A DNA stretch of 14,444 nucleotides from Bacteroidales bacterium (GTDB taxonomy: Bacteria; Bacteroidota; Bacteroidia; Bacteroidales; UBA7960), in NCBI GenBank assembly GCA_003557805.1, contig PWNY01000389.1:1-14444 (forward strand). The letters are read 5' to 3'. The number at the start of each line of letters is the position of its first letter. Within the stretch, counting starts at the first letter, position 1. Below, piece after piece: positions 7,244-13,698 of this stretch. The notes under the pieces were generated by a model. The model was given only the letters and a program-made list of their open reading frames with translations, made no database searches and was not told the origin of the DNA. A program made the translations under genes and the position numbers.

Positions 7244-7276
7244 AACGGAATGCCTATATATGAGGCAGTATCCGTT
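7244..7276. repeat. 33-bp interrupted inverted repeat upstream of the TonB receptor gene
   Basis: AACGGA at 7244-7249 pairs with TCCGTT at 7271-7276. Inside it, TGCCT at 7251-7255 pairs with AGGCA at 7263-7267, with a 7-nt loop and a small bulge (1 nt against 3). It lies 61-93 nt upstream of the receptor start. As RNA on the minus strand it is followed by a U-rich but interrupted tract, so it could be a second terminator for the upstream gene. As DNA it could be an operator of the receptor gene. Confidence 0.45.
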
Positions 7277-7342
7277 ACCACATGACTAAACACCTGGCAG
7301 GCCAGCGTTATGCCAGCAAATAAGGCACAAAAAGTATTTTAC

Positions 7343-7388
7343 AAAAAACCAGGGAAGCATTGCCTGTTTCAGGCAGGGGGAGACCTGG
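7343..7388 (-). terminator. Intrinsic terminator overlapping the stop of the His/Cys-rich gene
   Basis: On the minus strand an outer stem CCAGG/CCTGG (7384-7388 with 7349-7353) encloses a perfect inner hairpin, TGCCTG-AAA-CAGGCA (7361-7375). Six T residues follow immediately (7348-7343). The TGA stop of the 7369-7704 gene lies in the inner hairpin. The internal loops on either side make it an imperfect terminator. Confidence 0.5.
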
Positions 7389-7704
7389 GCGGCAGTAGAT
7401 GAACCGGTTCTGGGTAAACAACCTGCAACCCGGGCATTACGAATACACCATTTTCTGTTGCAGGAATACTCACCGCTGCAATCCCTGGCAGTGGCGGGAA
7501 GAAATACTCCTTCTCATCGTCACAGTCAGGGTGGTGGCCGTCAACTGAATCGTGTGAAGCCGCACAATGATGTGTGCATGCAACCGGGTGCTCATGCGGG
7601 TGGAATCTTTTCAGGTAATGTTCGGGGACAAGGTATATCGAAAACAGCAGCAAAAGCGCCGTTGTAGAGTACCTGATATGTTTCGCCTTGTTTTGAAGTT
7701 TCAC
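7369..7704 (-). CDS. Small His/Cys-rich membrane-anchored protein
   Basis: The product has 111 residues. The start is GTG at 7704: an in-frame stop lies shortly upstream and no ATG is available. A single hydrophobic helix spans about residues 13-26, either a membrane anchor or an uncleaved signal. It is followed by a ligand-dense segment, residues 29-61, with H29, H35, H37, H39, the motif C43-T-H-H-C47, H51, H57, H58 and C61. The remainder is Pro-rich with no known domain. Small His-rich proteins of this layout often lie next to TonB receptors in Bacteroidota, and their function is not known. It precedes the receptor gene on the same strand with 185 nt between them. A perfect TATCTTTG -7 element lies upstream. 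I infer metal binding. Confidence 0.65.
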   Translation of the reverse strand: MKLQNKAKHIRYSTTALLLLFSIYLVPEHYLKRFHPHEHPVACTHHCAASHDSVDGHHPDCDDEKEYFFPPLPGIAAVSIPATENGVFVMPGLQVVYPEPVHLLPPRSPPA

Positions 7705-7758
7705 CTGAATAAAAAATACAGTGGATGCCCGACCAGTTTAAATATAAATAGTTTCATA

Positions 7759-7789
7759 CAAAGATAATACAGAGTTTTAATAATGGAAA
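7759..7789 (-). promoter_or_regulatory. Promoter of the His/Cys-rich gene
   Basis: On the minus strand TATCTTTG (7766-7759) matches the -7 consensus TAnnTTTG exactly. TTTC (7789-7786) is a 3-of-4 match to the -33 element TTTG, with a 19-nt spacer. Transcription would start near 7752, leaving a leader of about 48 nt. Confidence 0.5.
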
Positions 7790-7818
7790 ACAAAAACATA
7801 AAAAGTACCATGCTGGGT

Positions 7819-7830
7819 GAGGTATACCTC
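7819..7830. promoter_or_regulatory. 12-bp perfect palindrome between divergent promoters
   Basis: GAGGTATACCTC is fully self-complementary. It lies between the -33 region of the minus-strand promoter (up to 7789) and the -33 region of the plus-strand promoter (from 7840), where it could serve both. It is a candidate operator with no identified regulator. Confidence 0.35.
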
Positions 7831-7839
7831 CCGGGCTGG

Positions 7840-7870
7840 TTAGCCATAAACAAAAAATAAATTAATTTTG
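7840..7870 (+). promoter_or_regulatory. Promoter of the dipeptidase - pnuC operon
   Basis: TAATTTTG at 7863-7870 matches TAnnTTTG exactly. The -33 element is poor (TTAG at 7840-7843, 19-nt spacer). Transcription would start near 7877, about 50 nt before the ATG. The rest of 7705-7926 holds the palindrome at 7819-7830, the opposing promoter and an unlikely 25-codon ORF. Confidence 0.45.
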
Positions 7871-7926
7871 CGGCAGTGTTTGTTTTACCCGGGCGGTGAA
7901 ATTCTTATTAATAAATAAACAATGCT

Positions 7927-9162
7927 ATGTTAATCAATAAATTATACAGGATTTCCTCTCTTTTTCTGTTCATTATCCTCCTTGCTTCGTGTGCTTCAAA
8001 TGGAGACCGGCTGGAAAGGAAGGCTGCCGAGGTACATTCTCAGATACTCACCCTTGACTCGCATGTTGACACGCCCCTTATGCTCAGGAGGGAGGGTTTT
8101 GACATAGGCAGGCGCAACGATCCGCGTGACGGTGGAGGCAAGCTCGACTTCCCAAGAATGGTGGAGGGGGGTCTTGATGCTGCATTTTTTGCTGTGTTTG
8201 TCGGACAGGGACCACTTACACCCGAAGCCTACAAGACCAGTAATAGGAGGGCGCTTGATATTTTTGATAACATCCATTCCACCCTGGATAAGCACCAGGA
8301 TGTTGCCGGGCTGGCTCTGAGTGCAGATGATGCTTACAGGCTCAGGGATGAGGGTCGCCTGGCCATATATATCGGGAATGAGAATGCATACCCGATAGGA
8401 CATGACATTGGCCTGTTACAGAAATACTATGATCTTGGAAGCCGCTATATGGGCCTTTCACACTCAAGGCACAACCAGGTGTGCGACTCATCCACCGAGT
8501 CCGAGGCACCTTTGCACGGAGGGCTGTCAGAGTTTGGTGTTGATGTGGTCAGGGAGTTGAACCGCCTGGGGATGATAGTGGATGTGACCCATATATCCGA
8601 TGATGCATTTTATGATGTTATCCGTGTTACAAAGGCACCGGTTATCGCATCCCATTCCAATGCCAGGGCAATTTGCGACCATCCGCGCAACCTGGATGAT
8701 GACATGATAATTGCACTTGCTGAAAATGGCGGGGTGCTTCAGTTGTGTGCTCTCAGTGCCTATGTAAAGGAAATGGAGCCGGACCCTGAAAGGGATGAAG
8801 CATTTTCAAGGCTGAGGGAGAAATGGAACAACTTCCAGGACCTTACTGATGAGGAAATGGATCAGGCACGTACGGAATGGCAGGACCTTAACAGGAAGTA
8901 TCCGGCACCAATGGCAACTGTCGCCGACCTGGTTGATCATGTTGACCATGTAGTAAATCTTGTCGGGATTGATTATGTGGGCATCGGCACTGATTTTGAC
9001 GGAGGCGGTGCCCTTGAAGACTGCTATGACGTCTCGGAGCTTGGTAACATTACCCTGGAACTTGTAAGAAGGGGCTATACAAAAGAGGAGATTGAGAAAA
9101 TCTGGTCAGGTAACTTCATGAGAGTTTTCAGGGAGGTTGAAATGGTGGCCGGAAACCTTTAA
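7927..9162 (+). CDS. Membrane dipeptidase (peptidase M19), lipoprotein
   Basis: The product has 411 residues. A lipoprotein signal peptide ends in LLASC (Cys22), so the enzyme should be lipid-anchored in the envelope. M19 enzymes are binuclear zinc dipeptidases related to renal dipeptidase; many accept D-residues in the second position. The zinc ligands are all visible: His46 and Asp48 (DSHVDTP), Glu152 (GNENAYPIG), His222 (DVTHIS) and His243 (ASHSNAR). The late Asp of GIGTDFDGGG is also present. A polar insertion (about residues 280-320, PDPERDEAF...NRKYPAPM) precedes that motif, as in other bacterial members. The pnuC gene follows after 3 nt, so the two are co-transcribed. A role in dipeptide or peptidoglycan-peptide recycling is likely, but the substrate is unknown. 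Confidence 0.92.
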   Translation: MLINKLYRISSLFLFIILLASCASNGDRLERKAAEVHSQILTLDSHVDTPLMLRREGFDIGRRNDPRDGGGKLDFPRMVEGGLDAAFFAVFVGQGPLTPEAYKTSNRRALDIFDNIHSTLDKHQDVAGLALSADDAYRLRDEGRLAIYIGNENAYPIGHDIGLLQKYYDLGSRYMGLSHSRHNQVCDSSTESEAPLHGGLSEFGVDVVRELNRLGMIVDVTHISDDAFYDVIRVTKAPVIASHSNARAICDHPRNLDDDMIIALAENGGVLQLCALSAYVKEMEPDPERDEAFSRLREKWNNFQDLTDEEMDQARTEWQDLNRKYPAPMATVADLVDHVDHVVNLVGIDYVGIGTDFDGGGALEDCYDVSELGNITLELVRRGYTKEEIEKIWSGNFMRVFREVEMVAGNL

Positions 9163-9165
9163 AAG

Positions 9166-9831
9166 ATGCTGGATAACGGTTTCTTCCAATTATTCTATGA
9201 GAACCTGATGGCCACCACCTGGCTGGAGCTGCTGGCTGTTCTGTTCGGCATTATGAGCGTTTGGTTTGCCCGGCAGGCAAACCTTCTGGTTTACCCTACC
9301 GGCATCGTCAGCACCACTATTTACATCTACATCTGCTTCTCTATCCAGCTCTATGCCGATATGGGAATAAACATCTTTTATACCAGCATGAGCATATATG
9401 GCTGGTACATCTGGACACGAAGGGATCACCTGAAAAGGGTAAGGCCGATCAGGTGGAACACAAAAAGGCAGCAGGCCGCCGGTATAGCCATGATACCAGT
9501 ACTCTATGTGCTGATATTTGTGCTGATCTATATATTCAAGAAGGACGATCCGGAATACATGAACTCATACATACCATATGTAGACTCCTTTACCACCTCC
9601 ATTTTCCTTATAGGTATGTGGTATATGGCACGCAAGAAGATAGAGAACTGGATATACTGGATAGCAGGCAATATTATCTCAGTACCCCTTTATTTTGTAA
9701 AGGGGCTGGTATTTACCAGTTTTCAGTTTACCGTCTTTTTGGTACTGGCTGTGCTGGGGCTTATGGAATGGATCAAAATGTATAATGAGGGCAGGGAGCG
9801 CGACCAGAAGTTCATCAAAGACATAGTTTAA
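9166..9831 (+). CDS. pnuC: PnuC-type nicotinamide riboside (or related vitamin) transporter
   Basis: The product has 221 residues and about seven membrane helices, standard for PnuC. It begins with WLELLAVLFGIMSVWFARQANLLVYPTGIVST, a strong family signature, followed by YADMGINIFYTSMSIYGWYIW. The substrate-pocket motif WxxW is present (Trp162 and Trp165) with Asn169 (NWIYWIAGN). PnuC proteins move nicotinamide riboside by facilitated diffusion, driven by phosphorylation inside the cell. Related PnuT and PnuX proteins carry thiamine or riboflavin. There is no thiamine riboswitch or thiamine gene nearby, so nicotinamide riboside is the default. It is the second gene of an operon with the dipeptidase. 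It converges on pth with 13 bp between stop codons and no obvious terminator. Confidence 0.88.
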   Translation: MLDNGFFQLFYENLMATTWLELLAVLFGIMSVWFARQANLLVYPTGIVSTTIYIYICFSIQLYADMGINIFYTSMSIYGWYIWTRRDHLKRVRPIRWNTKRQQAAGIAMIPVLYVLIFVLIYIFKKDDPEYMNSYIPYVDSFTTSIFLIGMWYMARKKIENWIYWIAGNIISVPLYFVKGLVFTSFQFTVFLVLAVLGLMEWIKMYNEGRERDQKFIKDIV

Positions 9832-9844
9832 CCTCAATGCGCTA

Positions 9845-10414
9845 TCAGCCGGGCCGGCGGTTGTACTGGTTCATGGTTCGTTCAACACCCTGCAGCCCGA
9901 AACTTAACACCATGTCGCAGGCAGTGTCCATCGAGGGGTCTATTATTCTTCTTTCCTCCTCTGTCCATTTTCCAAGTACATACTGGGACTGGAACCCTCT
10001 GGGATATTCGTCGCCTATTCCAAAGCGCAGGCGGGCAAACTGATTGCTACCCAGGTAAGATATGATATCCGTCAGGCCATTGTGCCCTCCGGCACCGCCT
10101 TTGGGTCTCAGCCTTAAAAGACCGACCGGCAATGCAACATCGTCGGCAATCACAAGCAGGTTTTCCAGTTCAATCTTCTCCTTGTTGAGCCAGTATAAAA
10201 CAGGTCGCCCACTGCGGTTCATATATGTGGAAGGCTTAAGCAGCTTAAATATCCTGCCCTTGTAACGGAACTCGGCCATGTCACCGTAACGTGCCGGAGC
10301 AAAAGAGACCTCATGCCTGGATGCCAGACGGTCCAGGACCATAAAACCAACATTGTGCCGGGTTTCAGAGTATTCAGGGCCGATATTTCCGAGGCCTGCA
10401 ACCAGGTACTTCAT
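9845..10414 (-). CDS. pth: Peptidyl-tRNA hydrolase
   Basis: The product has 189 residues, the normal length of bacterial Pth. The enzyme frees tRNA from peptidyl-tRNAs that drop off the ribosome. The active-site residues are in place: Asn10 (GLGNIG), His20 (TRHNVGF), the Asn of STYMNRSG, the Asp of ADDVALP and the Asn of GGHNGL. It lies downstream of rplY in the common prs-rplY-pth order. An intrinsic terminator sits in the 92-nt gap, so it depends on readthrough or on a promoter of its own that I could not identify. Confidence 0.96.
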   Translation of the reverse strand: MKYLVAGLGNIGPEYSETRHNVGFMVLDRLASRHEVSFAPARYGDMAEFRYKGRIFKLLKPSTYMNRSGRPVLYWLNKEKIELENLLVIADDVALPVGLLRLRPKGGAGGHNGLTDIISYLGSNQFARLRFGIGDEYPRGFQSQYVLGKWTEEERRIIDPSMDTACDMVLSFGLQGVERTMNQYNRRPG

Positions 10415-10440
10415 CTTGCGGTCATTTTACTTGCGCAATA

Positions 10441-10484
10441 TAAAAAATAAAGGCATAAAGCCGCAACGATGACCTTATGCCTTT
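10441..10484 (-). terminator. Intrinsic terminator after rplY
   Basis: On the minus strand AAAGGCATAAGG (10484-10473) pairs with CTTTATGCCTTT (10460-10449). This gives a 12-bp stem with one G-U pair, and ATTTTTTA (10448-10441) follows. It is the clearest Rho-independent terminator in the window and lies before pth. Confidence 0.8.
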
Positions 10485-10506
10485 ACCGGTATAGTTATTT
10501 TGCCTG

Positions 10507-11169
10507 CTATTCTTCCTTTGCCTCTTCGCTGCCTTCAGCTGCTCCTTCTTCTCCTTCACCTTCACCTTCTTCTCCTTCAACCTCTGCTCCTTCTTCCTCT
10601 TCAAGGTCAACCGGTGCCATCATTGCCGCCCTTGCGGACTTGACAATTACTATAACGGAATTCTCAGGATCAACCAGCGTCACTTTGTCTATTGAAATCT
10701 CCCTGACCATTACCGAATCACCAATCTCTAGTGCCGAAATATCGATCTCAACCTCTGAGGGCAGATCCCCGGGCAGGGCCATGACTTCAAGTCTGCGGCG
10801 CTTGACAAGCAGCTTACCACCGGCAATTACTCCGGGGCTGTCACCAACGACCCTGATGGGTACAGCCATCTTAACAGGCTTGTCCTGGAATATCTCCAAA
10901 AAGTCAGCATGAAGTATTCTCTCTGTAACCGGATGGAACTGAATGTCCTGCAGCACAGCCTCCATCTTCTTCCCGTCGATGTTCAGCTCAACCAGGCACG
11001 CATCCGGTGTATAAACAATATCCTTGAAACTTTTACCGGAGGTATAGAACTGGACCTGTTCCTTTCCCCCGTAAACCACACACGGAACAAAACCCTCCCT
11101 GCGCAGCCTTCTTGCATCTTTTTTCCCTACGTTCTCTCTCGGAGAACCGCTCACAGATACTTTTTTCAT
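10507..11169 (-). CDS. rplY: 50S ribosomal protein L25 / general stress protein Ctc
   Basis: The product has 220 residues, the long Ctc/TL5 form. The N-terminal domain (about 1-92) binds 5S rRNA: VSGSPRENVGKKDARRLRREGFVPCVVYGGKE, then LQDIQFHPVTERILHADFLEI. The second beta domain (about 93-185) includes VPIRVVGDSPGVIAGGKLL and ISALEIGDSVMV. A tail of about 35 residues is almost entirely Glu, Gly and Ala, typical of Bacteroidota Ctc. Its DNA (about 10510-10610) is built of repeated CTT/CTC triplets on the plus strand. The gene has its own near-perfect promoter at 11279-11308 and a strong terminator after it, so it can be expressed as a single unit between prs and pth. Confidence 0.95.
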   Translation of the reverse strand: MKKVSVSGSPRENVGKKDARRLRREGFVPCVVYGGKEQVQFYTSGKSFKDIVYTPDACLVELNIDGKKMEAVLQDIQFHPVTERILHADFLEIFQDKPVKMAVPIRVVGDSPGVIAGGKLLVKRRRLEVMALPGDLPSEVEIDISALEIGDSVMVREISIDKVTLVDPENSVIVIVKSARAAMMAPVDLEEEEGAEVEGEEGEGEGEEGAAEGSEEAKEE

Positions 11170-11278
11170 TTGTAAATCGCTTTTTTGTACGGTTCCGGCA
11201 GTATATTGCTCGCCCGTACTTTTTGTTAAAATTATTTGAAAATGAATGGCTTAAATTAAGCACACCCGAAACAGCCTG

Positions 11279-11308
11279 CAAAGATAAGCTTTTGTCTTGA
11301 ATTTCAAA
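11279..11308 (-). promoter_or_regulatory. Promoter of rplY
   Basis: On the minus strand TTTG (11308-11305) is followed after 18 nt by TATCTTTG (11286-11279). Both are exact matches to the Bacteroidota -33/-7 elements, with the spacer one base short of the usual range. Transcription would start near 11272, leaving a leader of about 100 nt. Nothing else was seen in the 160-nt gap between prs and rplY. Confidence 0.6.
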
Positions 11309-11329
11309 GCAGGAAGTTTATGTAAAAAC

Positions 11330-12274
11330 CTAAAGTATAGTGGAAAACTCAAAATGGGAACTGATAGATTCATGGTTGTGCACCCTCTGTATAACATCAG
11401 CAAAAAGCTTTGAGGCCGTAAGCACGGTCACCTTCGGGCACTCCTTGCTAAGGGGTATGGAGTCTGACACTATCACCTCCTCAAACACACTGTTCTTTAT
11501 CCTTTCATGGGCCTTGCAGCTGAAAACAGGATGGGTGCAGACAGCCCTAACGCTCGTTGCTCCCTTTTCTATCATCATGGCCCCTGCCTTTGTAATTGAA
11601 CCGGCAGTGTCTATTATATCATCGATCAGCACCACATCCTTACCCTTTACATCACCAATAAGTGTCATCTTCTCAACCTCGTTGGCCTTCTTCCTTTGCT
11701 TATAACATATTACAAGCTCGCTGTTCAGAAACTTTGCATATGCCCCGGCCCTCCTGGTGCCTCCCGTATCGGGAGAACCTACGACGAGATTGGGGAGGTT
11801 AAGTTTTTTAATGTAAGGGACAAAGATTGCGGAGGCATACATATGGTCAACCGGCACATCAAAAAAACCCTGTATCTGGTCAGCGTGAAGGTCCATGGTG
11901 ATCACACGGTTAACCCCGGCTGCCATCAGCAGGTTTGCAATAAGCTTTGCACCTATCGAAACCCTGGGTTTATCCTTGCGATCCTGCCTTCCAAATCCAA
12001 AATAGGGTATTACCGCAACTACCTGTTTTGCAGAGGCTCTCCTTGCTGCATCGATCATCAGCAGAAGCTCCATCAGGTTATCTGAAGGAGCTATGGTGCT
12101 CTGCACAATAAATACATCATTGCCCCTGAGAGTCTCTTCGAAAGAAGGCTGGAACTCTCCGTCGGCAAAACGCTGTATCAGCTCCTTACCAAGGGGTTTA
12201 CCATAGCTTTCAGCAATCTTCTCGGCAAGCGCACGGGAAGCAGAACCGGAAAAAATCTTGACAACAGAAGACAT
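11330..12274 (-). CDS. prs: Ribose-phosphate pyrophosphokinase (PRPP synthetase)
   Basis: The product has 314 residues, matching class I PRPP synthetases. It makes 5-phosphoribosyl 1-pyrophosphate from ribose 5-phosphate and ATP for purine, pyrimidine, NAD, His and Trp synthesis. Signatures in order: IFSGSASRALAEKIAE; RFADGEFQPSFEE; the ATP-binding PYFGFGRQDRKDKPRVSIGAKLIANL; the catalytic region DLHADQIQGFFDVPVDH; GSPDTGGTRRA; and the PRPP-binding loop VVLIDDIIDTAGSI. It is cytoplasmic. It precedes rplY by 160 nt. A weak promoter (TTTG at 12314-12311, 20-nt spacer, TATAAAAA at 12290-12283, minus strand) may drive it, divergent from the tRNA-Leu promoter. Confidence 0.97.
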   Translation of the reverse strand: MSSVVKIFSGSASRALAEKIAESYGKPLGKELIQRFADGEFQPSFEETLRGNDVFIVQSTIAPSDNLMELLLMIDAARRASAKQVVAVIPYFGFGRQDRKDKPRVSIGAKLIANLLMAAGVNRVITMDLHADQIQGFFDVPVDHMYASAIFVPYIKKLNLPNLVVGSPDTGGTRRAGAYAKFLNSELVICYKQRKKANEVEKMTLIGDVKGKDVVLIDDIIDTAGSITKAGAMMIEKGATSVRAVCTHPVFSCKAHERIKNSVFEEVIVSDSIPLSKECPKVTVLTASKLFADVIQRVHNHESISSHFEFSTIL

Positions 12275-12341
12275 CGCGGGGCTTTTTATATGATATAGTC
12301 AATTATAGAACAAATGTACATGAATTTTTTTTCATTCCGAA

Positions 12342-12374
12342 TTTAGCCGGGATATATGAAATAATTTAACTTTG
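12342..12374 (+). promoter_or_regulatory. Promoter of tRNA-Leu
   Basis: TAACTTTG at 12367-12374 matches TAnnTTTG exactly. TTTA at 12342-12345 is a 3-of-4 match to the -33 element, with a 21-nt spacer. The start would be near 12380, giving a precursor leader of about 40 nt. Confidence 0.6.
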
Positions 12375-12420
12375 CAATCCGGGAGGATAAAACCCGTATT
12401 ACGGGTCCTGCCCGATCAAC

Positions 12421-12504
12421 GCCCGGGTGGCGGAATTGGTAGACGCGTTGGTCTCAAACACCAATGATAGCAATATCGTGCCGGTTCGATCCCGGCCCCG
12501 GGTA
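12421..12504 (+). tRNA. tRNA-Leu(CAA)
   Basis: A complete 84-nt class II tRNA, reading UUG codons. The acceptor stem is GCCCGGG with CCCGGGT (12497-12503), so the first pair is a G-U wobble. The anticodon stem is TTGGT/ACCAA (12448-12452 and 12460-12464), with loop CTCAAAC and anticodon CAA at 12455-12457. A long variable arm (GATA...TATC) is typical of Leu. The T arm is GCCGG-TTCGATC-CCGGC (12480-12496). The discriminator is A12504. CCA is not encoded and must be added by the CCA-adding enzyme, as usual in this phylum. Confidence 0.95.
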
Positions 12505-12509
12505 CAACA

Positions 12510-12546
12510 AACCCCCTGTGAAAATACAATCACAGGTGGTTTATTC
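12510..12546 (+). terminator. Terminator of tRNA-Leu
   Basis: AACCCCCTGTGA (12510-12521) pairs with TCACAGGTGGTT (12530-12541) in a 12-bp stem with one mismatch and an 8-nt loop. A short T-rich tract (TTTATT) follows. It starts 6 nt after the tRNA. The stretch from here to 12788 holds no credible gene, only the dyad at 12711-12734. Confidence 0.65.
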
Positions 12547-12710
12547 GTTAAAGGCAAAAAACGTAAGCAGGCAAAGAATACTTTCCCTTAAGCAGGTTTC
12601 TAACATCTGCTGTTTGTTTATTATCATGCCGGTATTTATAAATCAAACTGAACAGTCCCCCTGTTGCTTTTATCGAGAATTTCCCGCTATCTGCCTCTTT
12701 ACCTAATGTT

Positions 12711-12734
12711 CAGCTTGAACAATTGTTTGAGCTG
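12711..12734. promoter_or_regulatory. 24-bp near-perfect dyad upstream of the DHDPS-family gene
   Basis: Left half CAGCTTGAACAA, with the right half its reverse complement except at two of twelve positions; the core ACAATTGT is perfect. It ends 54 bp before the ATG at 12789 and contains a TTTG (12726-12729). Its size and symmetry suit a dimeric regulator of the catabolic operon that follows. No good -7 element was found near it. Confidence 0.45.
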
Positions 12735-12788
12735 CTTTGTTAAGAGTGCGAACCATAATTACCTATAAACACATTAAAATATATAAAC

Positions 12789-13691
12789 ATGATTAACTGG
12801 AACGGGGTATTCCCTGCACTTACCACGAAGTTTCACCCTGACGGGAAGCCTGACCATGACACCTTCCTGAAGAACCTGGACGCACAGGTTGATGCAGGGG
12901 TGTCAGGAGTTATACTTGGAGGTACACTGGGAGAGGCCAGTGTTCTTAAACCAGCAGAAAAACAGGAGCTTACAAGGCTGGTTATCAACCACCTCAACGG
13001 CAGGCTCCCGGTCATTATGAATATCGCAGAGGGAGCTACTGAAGATGCCCTTGAGCAGATCCGTACCGCTGAAAAGGAAGGGGTCAGCGGCTTTATGATA
13101 CTGCCTCCCATGAGGTACCTTAGCGACCACCGTGAAACAGTTACATTTTTTTCAACACTGGCAGATTCCACTTCCCTGCCAATTATGATATACAACAACC
13201 CGGTCGACTACAAGCTCAAGGTAACGCTTGAGATGTTCGATGACCTGCTGGGATACGAAAATATCCAGGCAGTAAAGGAATCAACAAGGGATGTAAGCAA
13301 TGTCACCAGGATGATTAACCGCTACGGCGACCGCATAAGCATACTCTGCGGTGTGGACACCCTTGCGATGGAAAGCCTGGTAATGGGTGCCCATGGATGG
13401 GTTGCCGGACTTGTATGTGCGTTCCCCAGGGAAAGCGTTGTACTGTTTAAACTAATAAAGGCGGGCCGGATAGAGGAGGCACTGAAGATATACCGCTGGT
13501 TCCTTCCGGTGCTTGAACTTGACATCCATCCCAAGCTTATACAGTACATAAAACTTGCCGAGCAGATGACAGGTATCGGCACCGAACATGTCAGGAAACC
13601 ACGCCTGCCACTTGTGGGCGAAGAGAGAGAAAGAGTTATTTCAATAATCGAGGAAGGATTAAGAACCCGTCCTGTTTTACCAAAAATATAA
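12789..13691 (+). CDS. Dihydrodipicolinate synthase family protein (lyase/deaminase)
   Basis: The product has 300 residues forming a single TIM barrel of the DHDPS/NAL class I aldolase family. The Schiff-base lysine is Lys163 (QAVKES) and the catalytic tyrosine Tyr135 (MIYNNP). The phosphate/carboxylate loop reads GGTLGE (44-49), where true DapA has GTTGE. Loss of the second Thr argues against dihydrodipicolinate synthase. The next gene is an aldehyde dehydrogenase of the 2-oxoglutarate-semialdehyde type, 7 nt away. This suggests 1-pyrroline-4-hydroxy-2-carboxylate deaminase (hydroxyproline breakdown) or 2-keto-3-deoxy-pentonate dehydratase (pentose oxidation); both yield that semialdehyde. 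I favour the hydroxyproline role because the pairing is frequent in Bacteroidota, but the deciding genes lie beyond the window. Confidence 0.85.
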   Translation: MINWNGVFPALTTKFHPDGKPDHDTFLKNLDAQVDAGVSGVILGGTLGEASVLKPAEKQELTRLVINHLNGRLPVIMNIAEGATEDALEQIRTAEKEGVSGFMILPPMRYLSDHRETVTFFSTLADSTSLPIMIYNNPVDYKLKVTLEMFDDLLGYENIQAVKESTRDVSNVTRMINRYGDRISILCGVDTLAMESLVMGAHGWVAGLVCAFPRESVVLFKLIKAGRIEEALKIYRWFLPVLELDIHPKLIQYIKLAEQMTGIGTEHVRKPRLPLVGEERERVISIIEEGLRTRPVLPKI

Positions 13692-13698
13692 TCCAGCC

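Noticed and set aside
7783..7860. 25-codon ORF starting MENKNIKSTMLGEVYLPGWL in the divergent region
   Set aside because: It spans the -33 regions of both divergent promoters and the palindrome, and no promoter lies suitably upstream on its strand. It is more likely regulatory DNA read by chance.
9166..9831. PnuC read as the thiamine transporter PnuT
   Set aside because: No thiamine riboswitch, thiamine kinase or TonB thiamine receptor is adjacent, and the WxxW motif fits PnuC. It cannot be fully excluded.
10510..10610. Triplet-rich repeat resembling a microsatellite
   Set aside because: It is explained by the Glu/Gly/Ala tail of L25 and is common in this family, not a separate element.
12464..12706. 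Plus-strand ORF of 80 codons
   Set aside because: It starts inside the tRNA-Leu gene and runs through its terminator; no recognisable protein features.
12547..12788. Search for a small RNA or gene between tRNA-Leu and the DHDPS-family gene
   Set aside because: Apart from the dyad at 12711-12734, no promoter-terminator pair, conserved RNA fold or credible ORF was visible.
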